This document shows positions 1-10,136 of a stretch of 64,000 nucleotides of DNA, in pieces. Source of the DNA: Hydractinia symbiolongicarpus (Eukaryota > Cnidaria > Hydrozoa > Anthoathecata > Hydractiniidae). Position 1 is the first letter of the stretch. Every line of letters starts with the position of its first letter. The stretch spans positions 3,658,001 to 3,722,000 of the forward strand of contig NC_079877.1 in NCBI RefSeq assembly GCF_029227915.1, written 5' to 3'. The translations under genes were made by a program, and so were the position numbers. The notes under the pieces were generated by a model. It saw only the letters and a program-made list of their open reading frames with translations, was not told where the DNA came from and did not search any database.

Positions 1-576
1 TCTAAACAAAATCAATGAACAATTTGGTACTGCATATTCCAATGTTTGCACTCCCGAGACGTAGCAACGATTCCCATCCGGAGATAACTTTAACACCAGA
101 ATATAATGCACAAAAGAAGCTATCGAAAGCAGCATATTAATTGTATTAGCAAGAGTTACCATTTTGAATGATAACTGACCATAAAATGGCGTGACTATTG
201 CAAGAAAACGATCAATTCCAAAAATTAATAACACACCCCCCGAAGCAGCTGTCATAATTGGACCAATGGCTGGTAATATCTTGCAACCATAATAACCAAA
301 AGGCCATTTAGAGTAATGCGTAAGCGTCCAGAATATGTATAATGTTGGGTTAAACACTGACGTCAAGAGGTCAATGACTCCTAGGTATAGAATCAACCAT
401 TCAGTAGTGGATTTTAACTTTTTCTTGACACCAAATACGTAACATACTAAAAGGTTTCCAACCACCCCTGTCACCATGATTACTATGAATGCAAATACCA
501 ACAACCATTCACTGAATGTAACATCCTTCTCAATTGATTGTGGTGTTGATGAATTAGAAGAGTTTCCAAATGACAT
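1..576 (-). CDS. Class A (rhodopsin-like) G protein-coupled receptor, 5' exon, runs off left edge
   Basis: The frame is open for 192 codons from an ATG at 576 to the window edge, with no stop. The N-terminus is short and Asn/Ser-rich with N-glycosylation sites (NSSNSS) and no obvious signal peptide. Helix 1 carries GVVGNLLV with the class A Asn, and helix 2 carries YLGVIDLL with the conserved Asp. A Cys sits before helix 3 (YGCKI), and helix 3 ends in GIDRFLAIV, a DRF form of the DRY motif. Helix 4 and the second extracellular loop (with a Cys in RCYVSG) follow, so helices 1-4 and the start of helix 5 are in view. The ligand cannot be told; similar receptors are numerous in cnidarians. The C-terminal half lies outside the window. 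The ATG was chosen as the first in frame ahead of the first helix. Confidence 0.85.
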   Translation of the reverse strand, partial: MSFGNSSNSSTPQSIEKDVTFSEWLLVFAFIVIMVTGVVGNLLVCYVFGVKKKLKSTTEWLILYLGVIDLLTSVFNPTLYIFWTLTHYSKWPFGYYGCKILPAIGPIMTAASGGVLLIFGIDRFLAIVTPFYGQLSFKMVTLANTINMLLSIASFVHYILVLKLSPDGNRCYVSGVQTLEYAVPNCSLILFR

Positions 577-796
577 ATTTGTTTAACAGATCTGTTTTGG
601 TAATGCTCAAGGATAACCAGGTTGCAATTGTTGCTTTTATTGTGTTGTTGTTTTTGTTGTTTTTATGATGTTATTATGTCTAAATTAAAAGGGAAACATA
701 TTATTATATCTTTCGATATCTTTCTAACCGAGGAAGAAAAGAATAAAGTATTATCATCCGAAACTATTGCATTTTTCCATATGAGCATCCTTTTAA

Positions 797-1096
797 ATCG
801 ATCAGTGGATTTGTGGTAGAGTGTTCGCATTTAGTGAGCAAGGTTTTGGGTTCAAACCCCAACAACGTCATGCTAGAGACTATAAAAGTGTGAATCGACT
901 TTTTTTTCTTTAACATTTAATATAAGAAAAGGATTGATATCTTGGTGATCGTCTAGTTGAAAGGCTATGTTCGGCTTCCATAGTTCAAATGAAAGCTTTA
1001 ATTGCACTAGGACCCCCTTTGCAGGTCCCTCGTTGAGAACAGTTCCTAAAAAAACTGAAGAGTTTATCCGGGATAGTAATAATAATAATAATAATT
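797..1096 (+). repeat. tRNA-derived SINE, family 1, copy 1
   Basis: The element starts with a pol III box A-like stretch (TGGTAGAGTGTTCGCA, near 812) and a good box B (GGGTTCAAACCCC, near 848). A non-tRNA body follows, ending in an (AAT)n tail at about 1075-1094. The same body recurs in reverse at 16730-17008. Shared blocks include ATAA(A/G)AGTGTGAATC, TGTCTAGTT and a GC(A/G)CTAGGA(C/T)CCCCTT-like stretch. The minus-strand open frame over this region is a by-product of the element. Confidence 0.75.
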
Positions 1097-4000
1097 TATT
1101 TTTAAATTCATAAATGGCCATTTTATATATTTTCTGGATTTTGAAAACACCTCTACGCTTCCGTTCTCGAAAGATCAGAAAAGTCTTGTTAGAAAAACTA
1201 TACATAAATATTAGAGTTTCATGGACTGTTTTGTAAGTTGGCTCCACGTCAATCCAAACAAAGCAGGAATTATCTTCTCCATTTTTCAACTTATTTAACT
1301 TGATTTTTTAGATTTCTGCCTTATGTGATAGAATAGTAAAGGTTTTTGTTTGTTCAGTGCGTCCATTGTAGAAAGGAGCACCATAATTGTCACCGTTATA
1401 TCAGCCACACATCTCAAAGAAAAACAAACAAAAATAAAAGAGAAAAAAATATACAGGATGAAATGCTCGACAAAAGAAGGATATTTTCACTTCCGCAACG
1501 TCTTTCTAATGCCTTTGTTATTTGTGTTTTTATTAGTACAATTATGTACATAGAAACGTTAAAAATAAATAAAAAACATATTAATAGTAGTAGTAAACAA
1601 AGTTTAATAAGAAAGGATAAATTATCATCGGAAAGAAATTCTTGATATACAATAACATCCATGAAAATTACCTATTTTTTATTGTTGTGAAATAAACTAA
1701 TATATTCACCAAATAGATTATTATACTACTTAAAAAACTGAAAGCTTAACGATTTTTTCCCCTGACGGTAATCTGACTATCGAATTTTCAAAATATATTG
1801 TCTAGCACACCTGCAACTCAGAGACTCTGCAACCAAGTTATTGAAATATCTGTGCTATTTTCATTGCCGTAAAAAGTCGATTCATGAATCTCGAGAATTT
1901 ATATGAGTAAAGTGTTAACAGAATCAAAGAACGTAAAACTACTTGTAGAAGCTAGACTTAATAACGCTTGATGTATAGTTTTGCCAGAATTTCATTAGAA
2001 AGATGAGGAAACTCCACCAGCAAGAGCGTTCATCCATTTTCTATATTTTATATCAAACAAAATCAACAATAGGTGAACAAATCTCAAAAAAATAACTGAG
2101 ATTGTCCTAAGTAGTCGAAACTTCAAATATTAATGGTTTGGTATAAGAATATAATTATTAATTTGGAGGACACTCAAGATTACGAAAATGCTACAGACCA
2201 GAGTTGCAGCAACATTAATGAGTAACGCTTAAAAACAAAGTAGCATATTTCTTAAATAAAGCCTGTCATGGTGATTTGCAAAGGTTAAATAAGATACTAA
2301 CTACATAATACATCTCTACCTCTTTCTTCAGCTGTTTAATATAGTAACTATATAGAATGCAACTATCCTGTAATTAGCTTCTTTGTAAGTTGTATAAGTT
2401 CATAACATATCGGTATGTTTCAAAGACCGCACGACGCAGACGAGCAGTTCACAATTTATCACACTCCTCCCTACCTATTCCGCTCTAACATACTGGAGTT
2501 AGAAACATCAGCTTTGATGGAGTGCGAAATAAAATCAAAATTTATAATTAGCAACGGGAAGCACATTCGGTTAGTAAAATCACAAACGTTGACCGATCAT
2601 AGGAGACATAAAATACTTTTAAAGTGGATAATAGGAAGTCATATTTTTTTACCTTTGTGTTTAGTAAATCTCGTATTGCTATTTAAAAATTTTTTTGTAA
2701 CTCTAATAGAGAAAAGTTAAATTATAATTTATTGATATCAAGCTATTATCAATAACTGGTAAAAATTCGTTGCTGTGTTGTAACGTTGCATCCAAGAAAT
2801 GTACATGCTTAAGGATATCCGACATCTTTTGAGACAACATCCTATTCTCCCGCCTTTTTATCCTTTGTTTTAAAAAAAGATACTTCATAGCTGAGTCGTG
2901 ATATGTTACTTTAAAAAAATAAACTTAAAACAATTTGAGTGATTTGACATAGCGTAAAGATATTACTAATTCCTCCCCTTTTTTTAGCACTTCTATTGGT
3001 TAAAAATTAGGTGCAGCATGCACGATATATTGGTCTAAAATTCACATTAGGAGGGTAGCTCCTATTCTTATATTACTCAATATAAGAATATAATTTTATC
3101 TTTTTAAAAAAATTTATGTTTTGTTCAAACTCTGAAAAAAAATGATTATGATCATTCCTAAAATTGTTTCACTTTTTCAGTTATCTAGAAGCAGTTACGA
3201 GTTTTTTTATATTCTTTCAGAATGCTGCATGTTGAATTATTGTTACCTTTCCTTACCTTTGTATTGTTACGATGTGATCTACATGATTAATGTTGTCAAT
3301 TAAAAAGAGAGTTCTTGAAGAGTGGTACATATTCAAAATGAAGTCCAAGATCATCCTTATACACGCTGTAGAGATTAAAATCAAATTAGGATTGGCTAGT
3401 GAGTAGTTACATGCGTTTTATATGCAACATTTGGGCTTGCACTCAATTTTTGGTTACTTGTTGCTTGTTAACTATCCCAGCTACTTAAAAGACCAAATTT
3501 ACGTTGTTTCTTGACCAGACCAATCAAAATCAAACTTCTGTTTTCATCATGTTTATTCTAGTAGGTATCTAAGAAAATTGCTACACGACTTTCAGAACAA
3601 GTCCCAAAAACCATTGGTATTTTTTATACTCCCTGCTTTTTTTCCATTTATCTTTTTTGCTCATTTTAAGCTGGCAGTTGCTTGCGAATTACTTTTTTCT
3701 TGATGGATTTGAGCCTTATGTGAGAAAAAAAGTGTGTAACCTTGCATGACTAATTTTTGAACGGCAAGGAATCTAATTGAGAAAGACCCAGTGTCGAGAG
3801 GATTTCAGCACATGTAAATTTTAGCACGAATAGAGTTGCAAAATATTAATAATAAAATTAAACTCTTTTCCATTTGAAAATTGTTAACTAATAGGATAGG
3901 TATGCTATCAAAATTACATTATAAAACATAATATACAGAAAATATATGAAGTCGTACTAACCTCCGTAGGTCTGGTAGCATGAATGTTCTTTCAAAAGGT

Positions 4001-6634
4001 TCATTTCATTTTTATATTTATAACACAAATTATTTCTAATGAGCTAATCAAGCAATCATTCTTATTAATTGCTTGTCGAATTAAGAACAGTTATAACGCA
4101 ACACTACTTCTGCTATAAGGAAGAGATCTTGCTTGACATGGGGAAGTGGAGAGAAAGAAGTTGTATAACAGCTAGTGTTACAACTACGATATAAGAACAT
4201 AAGGGAAACTAATCTTGAAGAATTATAATTTGCAATTTGTAATTTGTTTTTTTTTTGCTTTGTAACGCAGTCACATGTCAATTTCATTGTTATTGTATGT
4301 ATAAATTACAATCATGTCAGGAAATGAAATCCATATTGCAAAATAAAAATAATTTTTATACAAACATTTCCGTTTTTTAGAAAAATTTATTTTAAGATTC
4401 TTTAGGTTTAATTTCAGCCTAAGAAAGTCTTTAAAATATGTTAAGTCTGAGTTATATAACTAATTCAAAGCTCTTTTTTCACCATCACGTCGTGTTTATT
4501 ACGATCTTTTAAAGACCGTTCACATGAGACCAGAAGTGAAATTAAATCAGTTTAAGTGACTTTAATCCATGGTATATATCTTTAGGACTGTTTAAATGAG
4601 TTTTAACACTTCGGGAGGCATTTACGGGCCACCCTCTCTCCCCACCCCCTAAATTAAATTCAACCCAAAACGAAACATGATGTAAAAAGTCACACTTCTC
4701 ACTACGGTGTGGAAATTAAAGTGAAATCTTAGAAATTTCTTACAACAAGGTTTTCTGTTAAAGAACTCAAGCCTGACGCCTCATTTCCATGTATCAACAA
4801 TAAGAGATCTTCAGCCACTGCCTCCCGTCAAAGTACGGAAAAGGATGCGTTAAGGGTAAAAAAGGGGAGGGCGTACATATCTATCAAGTTTAAACAATAG
4901 CAGTTTGTAATAACTATTTTTACCAAAATAAAAGTTACGTTATTGAAATACCATAAGTTTGTAAATCCGACCATTTATTGAAAATACCACTTCACATACA
5001 GTTACAATAAGATCTGTCTGGCTCTGACTCCGACTTCTCAGGTATATGACTATACAGATATTTATCTTGACTGCAAGTTAAAATACTGAACGTAGGTGCG
5101 ACTTAATTTAATACAATAAGTGAAAATTAATTTAAAAGAATTAATAGTAAATAAAATTTAAGTTTATTAACCATTTCCGATATCGGATTAACCCTTTGGT
5201 TGGACACATTTTGCACTCAGAAGGGTGCCTATCATTTTAATCAGGTTTTGAAATGTCAAAGAAGGAAGTTGGTGTTGGAGAAGGAAATATGTATTAAGAT
5301 TGCCATAAACAATATACCTTTGTTTCGCTGCACTGGATTCAGCACGTGAAGTGAAATATACGTGATTTCCCTTTATCAAAGATAAACTGATTTGCGAAAT
5401 TCTATATGCCCTATGGTGCGCCCAAGATAACAAAATTTCAAAATTAGTTCATTTATATTATATTCTGTGAGGTGATTACATAACGTCATAAACTGAGGAT
5501 TCTTCGAGTCCGAGTGCAAATTACTTCTTAAGCCACGACGTAAATCCTGATAATAACAACTTCTACCACTGTGCATTAATGAAGAAAAGGCGCCTTATGT
5601 TATGGCTTGATTCAAAGCTTTGCTGTACTGACTATGCTGTCTATAAATGAATGAATGACGAAGTAAAAGGACAGTACGATAGAAACTAAAACTAATTTGG
5701 TTTCATATAATCTCTATTAATAGTTGACTAGTTACTTTTAATGGATAAAGGCGAAGTCAAGCTGTCAGTTGGATTGTGAATGTCTTTTTTAAATGTGTTT
5801 TTTTAAATGATCAATGTATTAAGATCGTAGTTGGTTACAATTACATGCAGAATGTGAAAATTATCAAAATAAGTTATTAAAGAAACATACATGATTTTTT
5901 TTATAAGAAACCAGTTTATAAGTACATGCAGAATCTCAAAGAATTAGGAAACTTATACAACTACATTATTATGACCATTTTTAAAATAAGAATCTCTCTA
6001 TATTTTACTTTCGACTTGAGGAAATTGTTTTGAAAGGCAAACTTTTATTTAAATGAAACTTTTATATTGTAGAGACAAATTTGTTTTAAACGCATTTAGT
6101 TTTCATTTTACAAGTTAAAACAAAACGAATGTTTTAAAAAACTAAAAAAATATTAATAAAAATGAAGCGACTTTGTTCAAATTTGGAATTATCAAAAATG
6201 GTGAACTTCGCGGAGAAAACTAGACTCTTTACCTTTTCAGAGTTAACAAACAAAAAAATATACTGCTAGACAAAACCTTCAGGGTTTGTGATGACCACAT
6301 CAAACCCATGATCCCTTTTTCAGTGCTCTATTCTCATGCAATGCAAAAAACTATGCATTCGATAAAGAGAAGTAATATTCTTGAAAAAAACTTTTCGCGT
6401 ATTTATCAGGGAAATTTAAATCCCCCGAAATTAACTAGTTACTTCCTATCTTTTACTTCATACCTACTATCATATAACAATTTAACAGCACATGTCTTAT
6501 CTTTGAAACATAAACAATCACACTCATACATAGGTGAATATTTATCATAGCACATCCGTATTTCATTCTCAATAGAGAATGCTTCACCCCGATCAGACCT
6601 CTGATCATGACGGCGAGTATAATGCGTGTAAGTC
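1097..6634. other. Gene-poor stretch, nothing coding recognised
   Basis: Only short chance-length open frames occur here; the longest is about 100 codons at 2415-2720 on plus. None has recognisable motifs or convincing splice borders. A small palindrome (ATTCTTATATT with its complement) lies near 3065-3092. The stretch is probably intergenic, or contains 5' parts of the receptor gene at 1-576. Confidence 0.4.
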
Positions 6635-6789
6635 ATATTGTAGAAGAACTACTTTGTTTTTCACTAGCATACTGCCGCACGTAGTCTAGTGGGTTCGTCT
6701 GCGGCTCCCAGTTCTGGGGACCGTGGATCGAATCCTGCTCACTGTCAGGCAGTATGTTAGTGATGAACAAAGTAGTTCTTCTACAATAT
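6635..6789 (+). repeat. Foldback element with tRNA-like centre (SINE family 2)
   Basis: Two 42-nt arms (6635-6676 and 6748-6789) are inverted complements with about three mismatches. The 71-nt centre contains box A-like (TAGTCTAGTGGGTTCG) and box B-like (GGATCGAATCC) sequences. The centre and right arm recur near the right window edge at 63244-63331, so this is a dispersed repeat and not a local accident. The left arm is absent at that second site. Confidence 0.7.
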
Positions 6790-7683
6790 AATTAAACTCT
6801 TCTTGACATGTTAATTTATCGCAAATCACTGAAATAACAGAAAAGACAAAAATTAAAAATATAAAAACGGATAATAAAAAATAAGAATAAAACATAAAAT
6901 TGATATTTTATTTTATCTTACTGGTTTCAATACAAAACAATGTCCTGTAATGTCTTGGTGTCTCTGTTTATATTCATTTATTTATCTCTTGTATACATAA
7001 TCAAACGAAAATATTGCCAATACACTAATTGTACAGTTTACAGCAATATTGTCTGTTGTCAAATGTTAATTAGGTGTAACAATGTAATCATTTGTTGGTA
7101 GCTATTCTCCACTGAATAAAGAGATTTCACTCGTTTCAAAACAGTTTAGTGACGTTGTAAGTAATCATATGTTCAATAATTCGCCAACTTGAATTCGTGT
7201 TGACAAAAGAAATCTTACGTGTCATTTTAATGAACTCATTTTAACCATAATTGAACTGAGAGATGCTGATTTCCTAGACGTTGAGCGTAGGTAGAATTTT
7301 GTAGATACAAAGCTTTGGGAAGGTCTTTAAAAAAACAAGATACTTTAACCTTGATGTTTTAGATGAGAAAGTATTTTTCATACAAACTACATGAAATGAG
7401 TGGTTTAATTTTACTGATCGATAAGCATAAAATATATTCACAAATTGCGGGAAAAATGCGCAAATTGATCTCTTACTTTAACCTATAAATTATTCATGAA
7501 TTTCATCTTTTTTCTTAAATTTCACAAATCAATCTTTTAAAAAATTGGTCACAATTTGGAATAAAAATTTAATGAAGTTATTTAGTTTAAGATGACGTCA
7601 TAATTTATTTCTGAAAATGCTAGGGAACAGCCATTTTGGCATATGAATTGATAAAAGTATGAAAAGGCTAAAATTTACCTCCT

Positions 7684-8335
7684 AAGCTTGGTTCTCACTA
7701 TGGGCTAACGATAACCATAGTGCGCATAATGTGTTAGCCGATTTCAAATTTTAAGCTACGGGTGCCTGATGTATTTATTTTGCACTCACACTACGGTGCA
7801 TCGTTAGCTCTTTTGTAGCCGAATATAAAGCGAGAAAGAATGAAAAAGAAAGATAGAAAGAAAGTCTTGTTATTATTACTACTTCGAAGAAGACGACGTA
7901 GCCTGGAAAGAAAGGAATTAACAAAATTATGAAGAAGGAAACGACTTTGGGTCAGAAAGGCAAGGAAAATCTTTCACTCTGAACGCCAACTCTTCTTCTT
8001 CTTCTTTAAACGACATTTTTTAAGTTTTTTCAGCCATTTTAGTTTTACAATGACCTTACACAACGGAACATACTACTATTTTCAAAAACATAAATCGATT
8101 GGAGCAAGATTTATGTCGGCTTCCTTTGAAGATTGCTGAAAGTGAACTTATCTCACTGTTAGCCGAAATAAATTATCGAAAATTCTTATTTCAAAAAATC
8201 GGCTAACGATGAGCTAACGATGAGTTCAGCTGTGAGCTAAGCAGGTACTTTTACGTTCACACTATGGTCTAAGGTCTTAGCGCGTCATGCGCACTATGGT
8301 TAACTCATCGTTAGCCCATAGTGAGAACCAGGCTT
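7684..8335. mobile_element. Non-autonomous DNA transposon remnant, possibly PIF/Harbinger-like
   Basis: Matching inverted ends of over 25 bp bound a 652-bp element; both read GGTTCTCACTATGGGCTAAC inward. The left end is at 7684-7730 and the right end at 8290-8335. Subterminal GCTAACGAT motifs repeat on both sides. Inside, a plus-strand frame with Arg-rich and KRLWVRK-type residues (about 7880-7960) recalls the WVR start of Harbinger transposases. That link is weak. Target duplications could not be set with certainty (CTA against TTA is one option, which would suit Harbinger). Confidence 0.6.
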
Positions 8336-8489
8336 TAAAGGGATTTAAAAAACATGAACATTTTCCTTCAATTTTCCCCTGACCATCTGTTAACCGATGC
8401 GTCAGAGTCACAACAGGCCTGTTCGACGTAAAAGACGGCTACTAATAGCGTTCGCCTAAATTTAGGGTACAGTGGGGTAAAGGAAAGCT

Positions 8490-8695
8490 TTAAAAGAACC
8501 GGAGTTGAATTATACCCGGTGTAAGAAGGGTCGTTAATGTATTACCTAGCACTTTTAATTCTTCTAGCTTGGTGCTTACTGTCAAGTAAACCAACCATGT
8601 CAACATGGAAGATGTGAAGATACATGCGAGCCAAAGCAATACAAGTGTCAATGCGACAGTAAGAACATTTTTCTCCTTCCTAACCATGTCTTGTT
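8490..8695 (-). CDS. Receptor-like terminal exon or fragment (two hydrophobic helices)
   Basis: A frame of 68 codons follows an acceptor (AACTTACAG) at 8696 in phase 1 and ends in TAA at 8490. It has a basic start (VRKEKN), then a long hydrophobic run (VALTLVLLWLACIF), then a second hydrophobic run (LGNTLTTLLTPGII). The layout recalls helices 6 and 7 of a class A receptor, but the NPxxY motif is missing and the tail is very short. No matching upstream exon was found at higher coordinates. It may be a decayed duplicate of a receptor such as the one at 1-576, or a chance hydrophobic frame. Confidence 0.35.
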
Positions 8696-9274
8696 CTGTA
8701 AGTTTGCAAATGTGATGTGACTATTTAACCCTTCTCGTAATGCAGACTTTTAATAGAAAACAATTATATTAACAGAATGCCCAATATGGTCAAGACAAAT
8801 GGTACAAGGATTTAAATTTACTAAGTTAGACACTACGTTAGCGTTTTTAGCACTTCTGTGGGTAAATTTTAATATTTCTTTATTGTATCAAGCCATCCCA
8901 TATAAATTTTCACGAAATATATAAAAAAAGAAGTTCAACATTCAAACAAATATTCAAGTTATATTTAAAAACAAAATCGAGAAAAAAATTCCCTGTACAT
9001 GTGGCATTATGAGTTACTTTTTTAAAATAAAAGTTTTACCTCATGATACCAGATAAAGTCTGAATAAACCGATGGACCTTTATGGCACTTTCCCCCGGGG
9101 GTGGGGGGATAGGGTTATAGTGAATCATATAAAGCAGACCATACGGTAAAAAATCAACCCAACCCACTCTGTCCTGGTTGAACTTCGGCTTTATTACTAC
9201 AAAATTAAATTTTGCATGAAGTTGCACTTGGCATAGACGAACGAACTCACCCTCGCTTTGGTGTATTTAGATCA

Positions 9275-9603
9275 CAATACACCTTTCCCGAGACCATAAG
9301 TCATACTTTTTTTTAAACTCGTAAAATATGAATACCATATTTGAATTCAGCATAGTTTGTTTAATTTATGTGTAAAAGTTTAACTTGATACGCCAACAGA
9401 AAGTGCTATTTTGAGGAGATATATCACAGTTAAAGTCTTCTTAATGCTCAAGTTACCATGTCCCGCCTCGTTTTCAAAAAGTGGTTGGACATGCCACAAA
9501 TCTTTATATGAGAATAGCAGGTTGTTTACTTGCTGCATTTCATAAAACTCAACAGAAAAAGTTGCGGCACATCAAAAGAATAAGTCTCGGGAAAGGTGTA
9601 TTG
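9275..9603. repeat. Inverted repeat pair, 20 nt, perfect
   Basis: CAATACACCTTTCCCGAGAC at 9275-9294 is the exact complement of 9584-9603. The arms bound about 290 nt with no coding content. This could be a small inverted-repeat transposon or an insertion scar. The right arm abuts the exon-like frame at 9642. Confidence 0.5.
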
Positions 9604-9641
9604 GAAACTCCAAGCAATCAATGTTTGCTTTCGCGCGAAAG

Positions 9642-9958
9642 GTGACAGCTATGGTTGGTTTACTTTTCGTGATAGTAGAAGACTCATGAAGTTAAAGCTT
9701 ACACATCGTGGGGAAAAATTAATAAATTGTAAACGAAGTTCAAATAGAACACGATGGGGATGTGATCACAATATGAATAACATTTATATTGCTATTACAA
9801 ATGAAGAAGACAAATTTCTTTTTCCAAGACAGCTTCCAACAAAAACCTATTACACGCTTCAGGGATTCGATGGAAATTCAACATTCCTTGAGTTCGAAGG
9901 CTACAATAAATCGATAATAGTTGGGAAAGAATTCAGAATCTGGTATATTCAGGATTTA
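9642..9958 (+). CDS. Orphan exon of a cnidarian extracellular-type domain, possibly a pseudogene
   Basis: The frame is open without an ATG at its start and can be entered by a phase-1 acceptor (GCGCGAAAG) at 9641. It can be left at a donor (GTAAAG) after 9958. It encodes about 105 residues with a compact beta-type pattern: GWFTFR, then RWGCDHN, IYIAITNEEDKFLFP, TYYTLQGF and FRIWYIQDL. From memory of the family, WGC...FRIWYGEDL layouts are common in secreted cnidarian proteins, usually followed by a Cys-containing segment. That segment is absent here; without the splice the frame runs on to a stop at 10003. No partner exons were found on either side. This is one of very few plus-strand coding signals in the window. 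Confidence 0.45.
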
Positions 9959-10090
9959 GTAAAGTCGCATTTTTATATATCAACTAAAAAACATTGTACA
10001 TAGCTACTATTTTTACAGCACTATTATTAAAAAATATCATTGTAATGAAAAGACCCCGTTACGAATTTCATTCTATATCGCACACTCCTG

Positions 10091-10136
10091 TTATTCTTTC
10101 TAAGGTAAACTGTAAAGTTTACCTTAGAAAGAATAA
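10091..10136. other. Perfect 20-bp stem hairpin with 6-nt loop
   Basis: TTATTCTTTCTAAGGTAAAC at 10091-10110 is exactly complemented at 10117-10136 around the loop TGTAAA. Outside a bulge, CCTGTTA (10087-10093) and TAACAGG (10144-10150) could extend the pairing. This may be a small-RNA precursor-like structure or a mini-transposon relic. Confidence 0.6.
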
